Assembly: GCF_000208745.1 (NCBI RefSeq)
Contig: NC_030856.1
Coordinates: 18,681,260 to 18,745,259 of the forward strand
Direction: 5' to 3'
Origin: Theobroma cacao
Taxonomy: Eukaryota > Streptophyta > Magnoliopsida > Malvales > Malvaceae
Length of the DNA stretch: 64,000 nt
The notes beneath the pieces were generated by a model. That model saw only the letters and a program-made list of their open reading frames with translations, had not been told where the DNA came from and ran no database searches. Made by a program: the position numbers and the translations under genes. Below are positions 12,672 through 23,737 of the stretch, in pieces; positions within the stretch are counted from its first letter, which is position 1; every line of letters starts with the position of its first letter.

Positions 12672-12899
12672 TCTAATTGTCCTTTGAGGTTGGACAACAA
12701 GTAATGTTACCTTCTCAATCATACTTCCAGCTTGTTCCATCAAAACATAAAGAAAGATGGTTGGGTCCTTTCTATGTGGCCAAAATTTATCCTTGTGGAA
12801 TAATTGAGATTGATAGTGATAATACAGGCACATTCATGCTTAATGGACTAAGGCTTAGGCCATATTTCGGGGATGAAAAATTGCATAAAGGGGTGCTAC
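12672..12899 (+). pseudogene. C-terminal remnant of Athila-like integrase
   Basis: Only about the last 75 residues of pol are present. The frame includes 'KHKERWLGPFYVAKIYPCG' and 'NTGTFMLNGLRLRPYFG', a layout usual for the C-terminal end of Athila integrases, where the chain binds DNA. The zinc-binding HHCC domain and the catalytic D,D,E domain are missing. The fusion point to the protease linker is near 12670. The reading frame stays open into the CACTA transposon that begins at 12903, but those added residues are meaningless. Confidence 0.75.
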
Positions 12900-12902
12900 A
12901 AT

Positions 12903-12915
12903 CACTACAAGAAAA
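12903..12915 (+). repeat. Left terminal inverted repeat of the CACTA transposon
   Basis: CACTACAAGAAAA is the terminal sequence recognised by CACTA transposase. It matches the opposite end (46345-46358, read on minus) with one substitution and a small offset after the first six bases. Confidence 0.9.
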
Positions 12916-12924
12916 TTTGTTTTT

Positions 12925-13215
12925 TCCGACGAAAAAAATTTCGTTGGAAAATTTTCGTTGGAAAGTTCCAATGGATTTCCAACGGAATTTCCATGTGACC
13001 TTTACCGACGGATTTCCAACGGATAAATTCCGTTGGAAATCCATCAAAAATTTTTTGGCACAAAAAAAATTTGTTTCCTCCAAAAGTTCTAACGGAATTC
13101 CGTTGGAAATTTTCAATAAAAAATAATTCGTTGGAAATCCGTTGGAAAGTTTTAGGAGGAAATAAATTTAAAGCCACACTAGATTTTTCAACGGGATTTT
13201 TTGTTGGAAGATTCC
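12925..13215. repeat. Left subterminal repeat array of the CACTA transposon
   Basis: Direct and inverted copies of a short motif, TTCCAACGGAA or its complement TTCCGTTGGAA with variants, recur about ten times within 300 bp of the left end. Comparable arrays in En/Spm bind the small TNPA-type protein that brings the ends together. Similar motifs recur inside the right end (45940-46340). The chance reading frames on both strands here result from this repeat. Confidence 0.85.
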
Positions 13216-14039
13216 GTCGGTAATACTATTCTTTAAATTTTTTATTTAAAATATATTAAGATTTTTTAAAAAATTTATTAATTTTTTATAGGAAATATAT
13301 TAATAAAATAAAATATATACATACTAGATTGTATAATAAAAAATATAAATATGTTTTCTTCCATAAAAATAGGTGATAAATTCAATAATATATTAAATAA
13401 AAACTAATAATAGTTTATTAGTAATTATAACCTTTATTAGTAACTTTATTAACTTTATTTATATGATTATATTTTAATAACTTGATTAGTAATTATTATC
13501 TTATTTTTTATAACATATATATAATAATAAAGTAATACATATAAATATATATTATAAAAATTAACATATTAGTGATTAGTGATGGATAAGGACTATAGGT
13601 ATCAGAATTCAGGTCAAGTTTAATTATCTTGAGTAAAGTCTTGACTATGACTCTTTGGTTTAATTAGAAAAAGTTTTAAGTTAAGTGGATCACTAGAGTT
13701 TATGATTGAATAGGACACAAGCAGTAAAGAAATACTTTAAATGACTGTGGGCTGCAAATGGTTAGCTTCTGGAAATACTTATTATGTAATGTAATTATTC
13801 ATTACATAATAAGTTTAATATAAATATATTAACATTTATTTATATTTAAATTTAATTTAATTTTTGATGAAATATAAATTATTTAAACTTCAATTGATAT
13901 AGAGATTATAGGGACTAAAACTTCTATATGGATGAAAATGAGATGGGTTGTAAAATATAAAAGAGATCTAAAAACTTATTTAATAGGCTAGATTTAAGCC
14001 TAACACCCTTGGACTTTCCACCTTGGGCATTCATGGGCT
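13216..14039. other. AT-rich part of the CACTA left arm
   Basis: Non-coding, very AT-rich sequence with no recognisable gene, repeat boundary or RNA. It lies between the subterminal repeats and a GC-richer block at 14040. Confidence 0.5.
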
Positions 14040-14640
14040 AGAGGCCTACTTCTTTTTTAGAGGACATTTTGTATGCTAAACGGTGTCTGGCTTTCTCTTT
14101 CATCTTTTCCTTTTGTTCTTTTGTTTATCAATTCCTCTTCCTTCTCTCCAAAACCTAGAAACAAATTGCTTCCCCTCTGATGTCGTCCTTATCTGCCACC
14201 AGCCTTTCAATGGCCTCCCTTCACCTCTCATTTCCTTTGGATCGGTGTCTAAAGAAGCTCTAAAAGAGGCTAAAACCCGAAGCCAACAACTCCCAAAGAA
14301 AAGCTGAAGCCGAGCTCGATTGTGAACCATCCAAACTCTGGGCTAAAACTTTTTCATTTTGTTTTTGTATGATTGTTTTGCTTCAATTTTTTCTTTTTTT
14401 GTTTGGCTTACTTTGGTTTGAATTGCATAGTTTTCTAGAGTTTGTGATCTTGTGTCTTGCTTTTTCTTTTCATAGGGATTTGTCTCCCTTCGATTTGGAC
14501 ATTGTCTGGTGTGACTTTGATTTTGGGACAAAAGTGTGATGACCGGATGATTGCTATTCTTGAAGGTGGCATTGTGTGAAAACTCTTCCCGTCCTTGAAG
14601 TATTTCCCATGTTTCCAAACATAATGGTTTGAATATTTAC
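14040..14640 (+). other. UTR-like block in the CACTA left arm, possibly captured host sequence
   Basis: A clearly less AT-rich block sits in otherwise AT-rich DNA. It has a pyrimidine-rich lead (14085-14160), a 74-residue open frame from 14083 to 14307 with a hydrophobic start, and then a T-rich stretch (14345-14400) that could be an intron after the first exon. This layout resembles a plant 5' UTR plus first exon. It could be the leader of the transposon's own transcript or a fragment of a host gene picked up by the element. I do not recognise the protein. Confidence 0.35.
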
Positions 14641-15776
14641 AGCTATTCCATTTAAACCAATTATCTGATTAATGCTTCTATACTTAATGGCCTTTGGCTA
14701 TCCGAAGAAAAATTTCAAAAAGTTACACTAATTGAAAAAGTTCAATGCATTTAGGTGGTTAATGTGTCTCACTGGATTTTCTATATTGGGCCTAATCATT
14801 TCATTGAGTTAAGGTCAACCAAAAAATTGTGTGAAACACATTAAATAAGACACTCTGCTAACAGTGCATTTATGTTTTGATAACTATTGTGGTGAATTTG
14901 ATAATGTTGGTGCAATGATAAGTGTCAATGAAAACCTGATGTGTTCTTTCCAAATTCTGAAGCCAAGGGAAAAAAAAGCAAAGTACATGTCCACTAAAAT
15001 GTGATGGTTGCAGCTATCAATGTATAATGCCTTACAAGTCTTTACCAAGGTCAGCTGCATACTGTTTTTTTTTTGTTCCTTTTTTTTATTATTGATGATT
15101 GTATGGGTCCTAAGTTGCCAGTGTTCCTGCTCAGCAGTGCTCTATATAACATATCTATGTTGATGGGCAACTAGAATTCCATGATTTTTTAGTTTACAAG
15201 ATATGGGATTAGTTGAGTTTTAAGCTTTAGTTCGAACATGCATGCTTTAAGTCAGTCTAAGCCTATAAAAGGAATAAACTATATTAGAAAACTTGGTCTG
15301 TTTTGAGCTTTTTCTTGAGAAACATTGAAGCATCTTTTTTCATTAGCTTATAAACAGTCAAACTACATACCTTGTGACAAAAACTGCAATATATTTGTTA
15401 AGTTTATTCTTGAAAAAAGGAAAACCAAATCCAATACAATATAAATTTAAAATGAGTGTAGAAAAAGTAAAGAGTAGAAAACAGAGTACAAAATTACAAA
15501 GATATATAAAAGAGAATACATGAGAGAAATACCACATTAATCTTCAACATCTTTTCTACTTAATGAAATGAAGATGTTACTATATATATATCATCTATCA
15601 ACTATCATCAAAGGTAAGATGTTGTTACTCATATCATCATGTCGGTCATTTTGAAACTAAATACTTATAATCTAGTTCATCAGTGTTTCTAATCTTTACG
15701 CTTAAGTGTTAAAGGTTGAAACTAAAGCAACAGTCAACTTAATGACTTAAGCTAATCAAACAAAAGAAAAGAAACA
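14641..15776. other. CACTA left arm, non-coding
   Basis: No coding content is recognisable and no repeat edge was found before the solo LTR at 15782. Intron or spacer sequence of the transposon is a reasonable guess. Confidence 0.4.
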
Positions 15777-15781
15777 TAACC

Positions 15782-18289
15782 TGTAGTACCTCGTATTTTG
15801 ATACGGTGGCTAATAAAGTTTACGGATGCCAATTAAGGTTAATTATCGAGTTAAAAAGGGTAATTCAAAAGTGAACCTGTGAAATCTCGATCTCCATAAA
15901 CACAAAACTAAAAGTAGACGCAATAATGCAGACCAGGGGTAGTTTCATAATTTCTCTTGATGAGATCCTACGAGTGGGTTTTTTTTATGCTATTAAGGTC
16001 TCAATAAGCCTAAGGAATGAATGAATGATGTTTATGATGGTAAAATAAATGAAGAAGATAAAAATAATGATAATTTCCACGGTAAGGGCAAAATGGTCAT
16101 TTTGCATCTTGGGTTTAAATTTTTATGTTTTTGTGAACCAGAGTATTTCCAAACTATTATGGACCTTGCCCTAGTGTCAAAAGAGTAAAAGGTTGCATAA
16201 GGATGGGAGGAAGACAAAGTCACCATGTTAAGGGCATTTTGGTAATTTATGTGAGAAATGGATAAACTTTAGATATAAATATCTAAAGCTCCAGCAATTT
16301 CCAACAGCTTCCAGCCATTTCTTTTTCCCTTCCCATCTCACGTTTCTTCATCTCCATGGGAGCCTCCCTTAAAGCTTCCATAACTTTCTCTATCTAGCTT
16401 CAATTTTCATGTTTTTGAGCACTTTTCATAGAACCTTTTGTGCTCTTTCACTCTCTCACCTTAAAACCCTTAAAAAGTCTTACTTCCATCTTCCTCTCAC
16501 TAGTTAGACATGTAGAGAGAGAGAGAGAGAGAGAGTGTGAGTGATTCTTCTTGTTATCTTGAAGAATTTTGAAAGAGAATTCAACTACAAAGACCATCAA
16601 GGTGAGTATAAGTTAAGGTTAAATTTCTTTAGTTGTTGATAATGGCTAACAATGGGGTTTGTGAGTGTTTTATCATTGAGGTTGTTTATTCACTCTTAGG
16701 GTGACTAAAGTAGTGTGAATAACTAGCCACTTAATAGCAATTGGAAGCTAGTTAGGAATAACTAGTAGAACTTGATTAGGAAAGAGCTTTCGAAATTATA
16801 TTAATGCCAATTTGGATTAGGTTGTGATGTTGTGTGTGTATAGGTTCCAACAAGGCCTCACATGTCCATTTGGAGCATTAGTTGAGGTTAGAGTCAAGCA
16901 AAAGAATCAACAAGACCGGTGAGTGAACTTGCATCAAAGTGTTTTTGGGAAATACATATGTGTTGGGATGAAGCATTTAAATGATTTTACTTGGTTTTCA
17001 TTAAATTATGCATGGGAACAAGCCCTTGATAAAATGTTTTGCTGTTGTGAAAATGTGAAATGTGTAAAAAGATGAATCCATGTGCTTCTATATTATGTTG
17101 GTATGTATGTATATGAATATACATTGTGCATTGATGAATAATGTTGTGTGAAGATGTTGAAGTGTGCGAGTAGGGAGTGCACACATGATGATGTTAGAGT
17201 GTGCGAGTAGAGAGTGAACACATGATGATGAATGCATATGTATATATATGTGTGTGTTATAGAAAGTTATGAAAATATTTGTGATTGTGTTGAATGTTGG
17301 CATTGTTAATTGCTCTCAAATTGCTTTTCATTTCAACAAGAAAATGGCTTTTGATGTAACAAGACCCATTTCAATTAAAATGCTCTGTTTCTCGTTGCAG
17401 CGAGATTCATTTTCGTTGCAGCGAGAAACTCTCGGGCTTTGGTGCAGTGTTTTCACTTCGACGAAGATTTTGACCACCTTCCCTTCCGAATTGGGAAAAG
17501 TGGTAAACATCAAACTGGACTTATTTAGTGGGATATATGCTAGAAAAACTGAAACATATGCAAACTGAGACGGTTTCTCGCTGCAGCAAGAAACTTGCTG
17601 TCATGCTTGCTACCTTGCTTGATTTTGACATATTTGTCACACATTTAACTTCATGGATTGATCATGGGTTTTTGCAACACTATGAGGTTATTAATCAAAG
17701 TTTGAAATGAGGGGTTTTTAGTAAGAAATTAAATCAATTGCATTGTTTTTGAAACAAGTGCATCATGATTTCCAAGTTCTCCTTATCGATTGCTTGTTCC
17801 CTTCTTATGTTCACTCACTGAGTTTTATACTCACGTTTTTAAACTTCATGTTTTTAGATTTGGAGGTAATTGGGACCTAGATTGAGTTGTCCACGTATGC
17901 TCACCTTCTTGGTAGGTACTATGGCATCTCAGTAGTTGTACCTTCACCCACGGTTACTCTGGTAACGGTCAAAAGTCTGTTACCTGTGAATACGTATATG
18001 TAATGTAATCCGCTAGAATCCATGTTATAAGTCGAATATGTATATTTGATTACTAATGCCACTATGAGTTGGCAAATGGGTGACATTATTTTGACAGAAT
18101 AAAATGGTGAGTATTGAGTCACTATAAAATGTTACTGAAATATTTTTTGTTGAGAATTTCAATATGTGGATTTTAGAAATGATGGATGGGATTAATGATT
18201 GGGATTACATAAATAGGCTTGCTTGGGCTTAGTGGGCTATGCCCATTGGGCCCATGTGCCTGTCATAGCCAGGAATTTGGGTTGTGACA
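15782..18289 (+). mobile_element. Solo LTR, gypsy family B (copy 1)
   Basis: It begins TGTAGTACC and ends GTTGTGACA, flanked by the perfect duplication TAACC (15777-15781 and 18290-18294), with no internal region. The same termini recur in the copy at 27376-43478, and much of the interior matches, for example 'ctagtgtcaaaagag' near 16170 and 27940. It contains a (GA)n run at about 16513-16536 and a two-copy tandem repeat near 17160-17235. Strand is taken from the TG start. The true transcription direction is not established. Its end phrase resembles those of families A, C and D, so it is probably Ty3/gypsy. Confidence 0.92.
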
Positions 18290-18294
18290 TAACC

Positions 18295-19887
18295 AGTCAC
18301 GGCATTAAAAAGTTTGGAACTTGGCTAAACCTTAGAAACAGTCCCAAACATAAATCAAATAGTGAAACAATATCAGCCTCTAGTAATGACAAGAAACGCA
18401 TAGGGTCGTTGCCTTATGATGACTGGCTCTAAAGAACTTGTTCTCAGTTCTTTTCTGTTTACTTGATGACGTATTTCTTAAATAGTTAATGACAACATCA
18501 ACAATTCCAAGTTTCAACCAATGGCACTTCTGTTTTGCAAATTGCAAAGAGTACTAAAAAATAGCGATTATAACTCTTTGTTTTAAGCTTATCAGGCCAG
18601 TCTTTCGGGGTTATTAATTTAGCAAAGATTTTGTTGGTGATGAAGCGATAGATCCAGCTAGCAACATGATTTTGCTAAAGTATGAGGATTGGATACAAAT
18701 AGAACAATCAACAAACAGTCAATCGTTTCATTCTTGGAATAATTTCAAATACAAGTAAACAATTACAAACAGAATTCATCATAATCGAATCATTATAAGC
18801 TACAAAATCATCAGAAGGTATGACAAATACAAAGAAATAATTAAATTTTTCCACTACATACAATTGGAGTTTATGGGTGACTTAAATTTTTGAAAGGAAG
18901 CAACCCCTTTGCACTGGAAAAGATAACATGTTGTGAAGTTTATACACACATATATCATATAAAGTGTGTTGGATATAAAGTTTGAACAATTATTATTATC
19001 TTTTTTTTTAAAGTAATGTGAATAATATGATTCATTGAATAAAATCAAGTTGTTGATTGACTTACGCGGATTTTAGACTTCGGGTTACGATTTTTTTTCT
19101 TTTTTATTTATGTAAAAATTATTTATTAGTTAAAAACATGAAATATTTGATAACTTTTTTATTTATGGAGAAAATAAAAAAAATCAATGAATTGAATTTG
19201 ATCGATTATTACTCTCTTCATAAGAATTAACAATAAAATGTATTTAAATCGAGAAATGATTAAGAAATAATGCGGTAAATAAGTAATCCAGAAATTTTTA
19301 AATGATGACAATGTATGTTTTAGTAATAAGTGTATTTTATCTTAGATTTTTAAATTCATGAATGGGAAAATGATTATGTGATTTGAATGTGAGATGGACA
19401 AAAATTCGTAAAAAAAAAAGGGGGAAAAATATCTATAGTTGTTAAAATTAATTCATCTCATAGGAATTATACAATTCAAGTCTTAGCTCAATCAAATGTG
19501 AACTTGGAAATATAAGCTTGTTCATTTAGTTTAAATCATATTAAATTAACGTGAAGAATAATTGGAAAATGTTTTCCCATCTAAGAGTAAAATAAGTTTT
19601 CCCAAACACATTGTTTTCATTATTCATGCCTGAGTACAGGAGGCCCTAATTTACAGCATATACATCTTTTTCTTTTCTTCTTCTTCTTCTGAACTTTGTT
19701 TCCATTTTTTTTTAAACCAAAGCATATTCCTTTTGTACTTAAAACTAGTACAGATTCTATATATCTTCCAAGGGAAAAAAAAAAGACATAAAAATTTGTC
19801 AGAGAATAAACATAGGGGAATTCCATAGTGGAATAAAGCCAAAATTAAATCTTTTGAAGGCAGTGGTCATATAAATCAAAACAATGA
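18295..19887. other. CACTA spacer between a solo LTR and a LINE
   Basis: A short open stretch just after the solo LTR (about 18295-18432) could be a piece of an exon, but I do not recognise it. The rest is AT-rich without coding content or RNA genes. Confidence 0.4.
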
Positions 19888-19900
19888 CTTTTTTATAGTC

Positions 19901-22387
19901 TTTTTTTTTTAATTCTGAAAATTCCCACAGAGCCCAACTACCCTGTAATTGTTTTATTAATAATTAATAAAAAATAAGTACAGAAGGGAGGGGGATTGAA
20001 ACCTTACCTCCAAAATTACATGAGTCAAAAAAGAAAGAATTCCTAATACAGGGATTACCATCTTTTCTATGATTTCTGTTGCAATTGATGAGTAATTTTC
20101 CTGTTTACTAAGGTCTACGGTAAATTTTGAGAAAAATAAAATTATAATAAATAGCAATGATAATAAACAGAAGTACTACTCCTTTACATTTATTTAAATC
20201 TAACATATGGTAAGCCAAGTTTATGTAATCTCAAGATACCTCGTAAGATCCTAAAAGCCTTAGTGAAAATATGAAGATTCTGATAATCATGCCCAAGGTT
20301 GGCTAAAAGATTTGCCGCCTGATTACCCTCTCAGGGGATATGGGATATCCGATAGGAGAATTGTGTAAGTAGTTTGTTAATAGCGGCCAATACATATCTA
20401 ATATCATGCGATCCATGATGACCCTTTTTCAGCATTTGAATTACTACCATAGCATCCATGTCAATCCAAACCTCGAAATACCATAATCTCGGCATAAAAT
20501 AAGTTCTCTATGTAAGGCTAATAATTTCGCAAGAATAGAATTTTTTGCTCTAAGTTTTTCAGAAAACCCAAACACCAATGTCCTTGTATGGTCTCGTAAG
20601 AGACCTCCACCTGCAACATTCTGAAAATTATTTTTTGAGCTACCATCAACATTTAATTTAAACTCACCTGTTAGTGGTTTTTGCCAAGAGAATACCTTTG
20701 GTGGAGGTGAAGAAGCCTTCTGAAATTCCATTCCCCACATTCGAGCAATAAGTAAGTCACCCCTCCATTGCCATCTCTGAAATTGCCTCCCTTGAAATAG
20801 CTAATGAATAAGTTTCAGAATCCTCCACACTACTCTATTTGAATACATGCCTAGGTTCCTATGTTTCGCATCATTTCGTTCAACCCATAGGAACCAAAAA
20901 ATGAATAGAGGTAATAACGTGCGAATGTGTCCTTGTTTGGTATAATCCCTTGAGTTTACCCATGTCCAAAAAATCTGAAGAACATTCTGTGGGTTAATAA
21001 TATAGATTTGGAAGAAGTTTACAAAGTATGACTAAACCTATGTATCTATAGGGCAGTTCCAAAAGAGATGAATTAGTGATTCTTTTGAGTGGCAAGATTG
21101 ACATTTAGATGCTAGCTGGAACCCTTGGCTTGAAACCTCATATCTACTGGAATCCAATTATTAAAAAGTCTCCATAGAAAAAAAAAAAGGTAGTCAGCGG
21201 AATACTTCTGTGCCAGATAAAGCTAAAACAGTATTTGTCAACTGCCGTTGTCGAATTAAATCCCAAGCAAACTTAGTAGAAAATTGTCCATCCAAAGTGG
21301 GAACCCAATATGCCATATCCGCACTAGTTACATCAATTGGAATATTCAAGATATCATCAACAATATCCCTCGGCAGAACATTTAGTAACTTATCCACATT
21401 CCAATCATCATTAGTAAAGAATTCACAAACTTTTATCATTGATGAAGCAAAGAAAGGCAAACAATTTATCAAAGGTTCATCACCCATCCAACAATCATGC
21501 CAAAAGAATAACTCACCTCTCCCAATCGTCTACAAAATGTATTGTTCTGTAACCAGGCAGCTAGCTTGCATCCGTTTCCAAGTTTGAGAATCATGGAGTT
21601 TCGATTGAGTATACATTGGAATATGACCAGCACAATATTTTGCCTTCATGAATTTTGTCCAAATGCTGTTACAAGTTTGAAATCTCCACCAAAGTTTCAT
21701 GCTAAATGCTTCAAACACTTCACCTAAGCCTTGGATATCCAAACCACCTTCAGATGATGGAAGAGCTATTTTATGCCATGCTGCCTAGTGTATTTTTCGA
21801 GTATTTGTCGAACCTCCCCATAAAAAATTATTGAATAGTCTTTCAATTTTCTCAATTACACTAATAGGAAGCTTTAGAGCTTGAAGTAAGTAGATGGGCA
21901 TAGAAGATAATACACTTCGTAATAAAGTAATCCGGCCACCTGGGGATAGGATTTTATTTTCCCATTCTGCTATACGATCATGTATCTTGGCCACAAGATC
22001 ATCAAACAACATTACCTTTTTCGCCCTTTGTAGAGAGGTGCCCCCAAATATGTGACCGGCAAGCATTTATGAGAGAACCCAGTAGTCTGAAAGATAATTT
22101 GTCTTCTTGAGTTTGCCACATTTTTGTGAGTGATGAAGCAACTCTTTTGATGATTTATTTTATGCCCCGAAACTTCCTCATATTCTTGCAGAAATGATAA
22201 AATTCTCTTCAAGGTAGACTTCGCACCATTAGTAAATATAATAATATCATTTGCAAATGCCAAGTGACTTACTTGCATTGAACAACCAGACTGATAATGG
22301 ATGGAAGGATATTGGGCAAACAAGGCATTTAGGCCTCAAGATAAATATTCCACTGCTAAAATAAATAAGTGAGGGGAGAAGGAGTGT
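19901..22387 (-). mobile_element. 5'-truncated LINE inside the CACTA element
   Basis: A T run at 19901-19910 marks the poly-A end of a minus-strand LINE. A 13-bp duplication with one mismatch flanks it (19888-19900, CTTTTTTATAGTC; 22388-22400, CTTTTTTACAGTC). The 5' end is cut within the reverse-transcriptase domain. It is the same lineage as the LINE at 6220-8118 but keeps about 600 bp more at its 5' side. Confidence 0.88.
20430..22350 (-). pseudogene. LINE ORF2 remnant: RT, zf-RVT region and RNase H
   Basis: Minus-strand order is the reverse-transcriptase palm and following region (22012-22323; 'HLAFANDIIIFTNG', where the usual FADD catalytic pair is FAND), an RT tail (21785-22066, 'GGRITLLRSVLSSMPIYLLQ'), a connector (21530-21742), the zf-RVT region (about 20990-21487, 'WVPTLDGQFSTKFAWDLI') and an RNase H domain (20444-20740, 'FKLNVDGSSKNN'). 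Frameshifts and stops separate these blocks. The Asn codon in place of the first catalytic Asp is at 22249-22251, so the enzyme would be inactive even without the frame breaks. Confidence 0.85.
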
Positions 22388-22400
22388 CTTTTTTACAGTC

Positions 22401-23737
22401 TTGTTCATTTCAATTATATATATGCTTCCCCAATGATTATTGGTAAGACTAATCTTTAAAACCGCACTTACTCCCCATTTTTACCAATTTTTTTCCATAT
22501 TTTTATTAAAAGGGTAATTAAATTTAAATTTAATCCTAATTAGAATAACCACAACCAATTAAATGAAATTTCTTTTGCTTTATACTTTTTATATATATAT
22601 ACATTATATATTATATAGTCAGGGAAGTAATAACTGCAGTGCTCGCTCTAGAAATAGAATTTACAGGTTAAATCACATGGACATTAATTTAATTTCCAAT
22701 CTGCAAGGTGAAGATGATTAAAAAGGAGACAAAAAATTTGTTCAAACACTTATTAACAAAATAAAATTACCCTTTTGTCGTTTTTGATCAAACAATTGAT
22801 TTATTAAATTTAAGGCTTGGTGGGATCGGTTGGATTAATAAATGATTTTATGTATTTTCAAACACAAACAAATTATAAATTGTTTATAAATAATCAAAAT
22901 TTTTATTTATAAATTGTTGTGTAAATATTATCCAAACTAATATAAATCTAATAATAACTACATAAAAGATAAAAAGTTTTGACAAATAAGGAATATGGTC
23001 AATGTGGATGGTCTATTCTTTTTACATGTGAACTGCCATACATGATGCCACATGTTTTGAGTCAAGTTGTTTTTCATACTATTAATATAAGGCAAAAATT
23101 AAATATTGATCTATTTGGAATTTCTCCATTATCTATTCATCCTAAATGTTGATTCAGACAAATATCATATCACTGTTAAGGATAAAAAATTTCCAAAATT
23201 TGAATTGTGCTTGTAATCTTTATCAAATATTTAAATCTTTCACTAATATTGAATAAATTGAAAGAGATTCATTACTATTAAAATCAAATCTCTAAATATT
23301 TCACTATAATTATGTGAACTGCCATACATGTGGCCACATGTTTTGACAACTTTGGTTGACTTCTCTTAATTTATCGCAGGTTGATTGATTAGACAAAGCA
23401 TCACATACTCAAAGCAACACATCTGTCTAGTTTGTCTGCAAATAGAGGCTTCTTTGGTTGCAGGTTAGTATAATTTTGGGGAGAATAAGTTAATATCAGT
23501 GCCAGTTACACATTGATGGTCTTCATATAAATAATAATGTTTTTTTGGATTGTGAGATGGGATTATTTGGTTTATTGAGATTGGTTTTATGTTACATTTA
23601 AGTTAGATATTTTCTACTTTAAAATTACCAAATTAATTTGATCTTAGCTTGATAAATAGTTTTTACAGCTTTTTAATTGTAAACATGAATAGGAATTTCT
23701 CTTGATTGTCGTATTCTATGAAACTTAGGGTTACAAA
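22401..23737. other. CACTA region upstream of the transposase gene
   Basis: AT-rich sequence with no coding content. As the last 1.3 kb before the transposase ATG it probably holds an intron or leader of that gene. A short sequence around 'tgaactgccatacatg' occurs twice (near 23030 and 23314), suggesting a small local duplication. Confidence 0.45.

Noticed and set aside
12677..13177. Reading frames of 90-149 residues on both strands at the CACTA left end
   Set aside because: Only the first part (to 12899) is the integrase end. The rest is read through the subterminal repeats, whose inverted motif opens frames on both strands.
18223..18432. A 69-residue frame at the end of the first B LTR
   Set aside because: It begins inside the LTR and crosses its end, so the start is an artefact. 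The part after 18295 is too short to judge.
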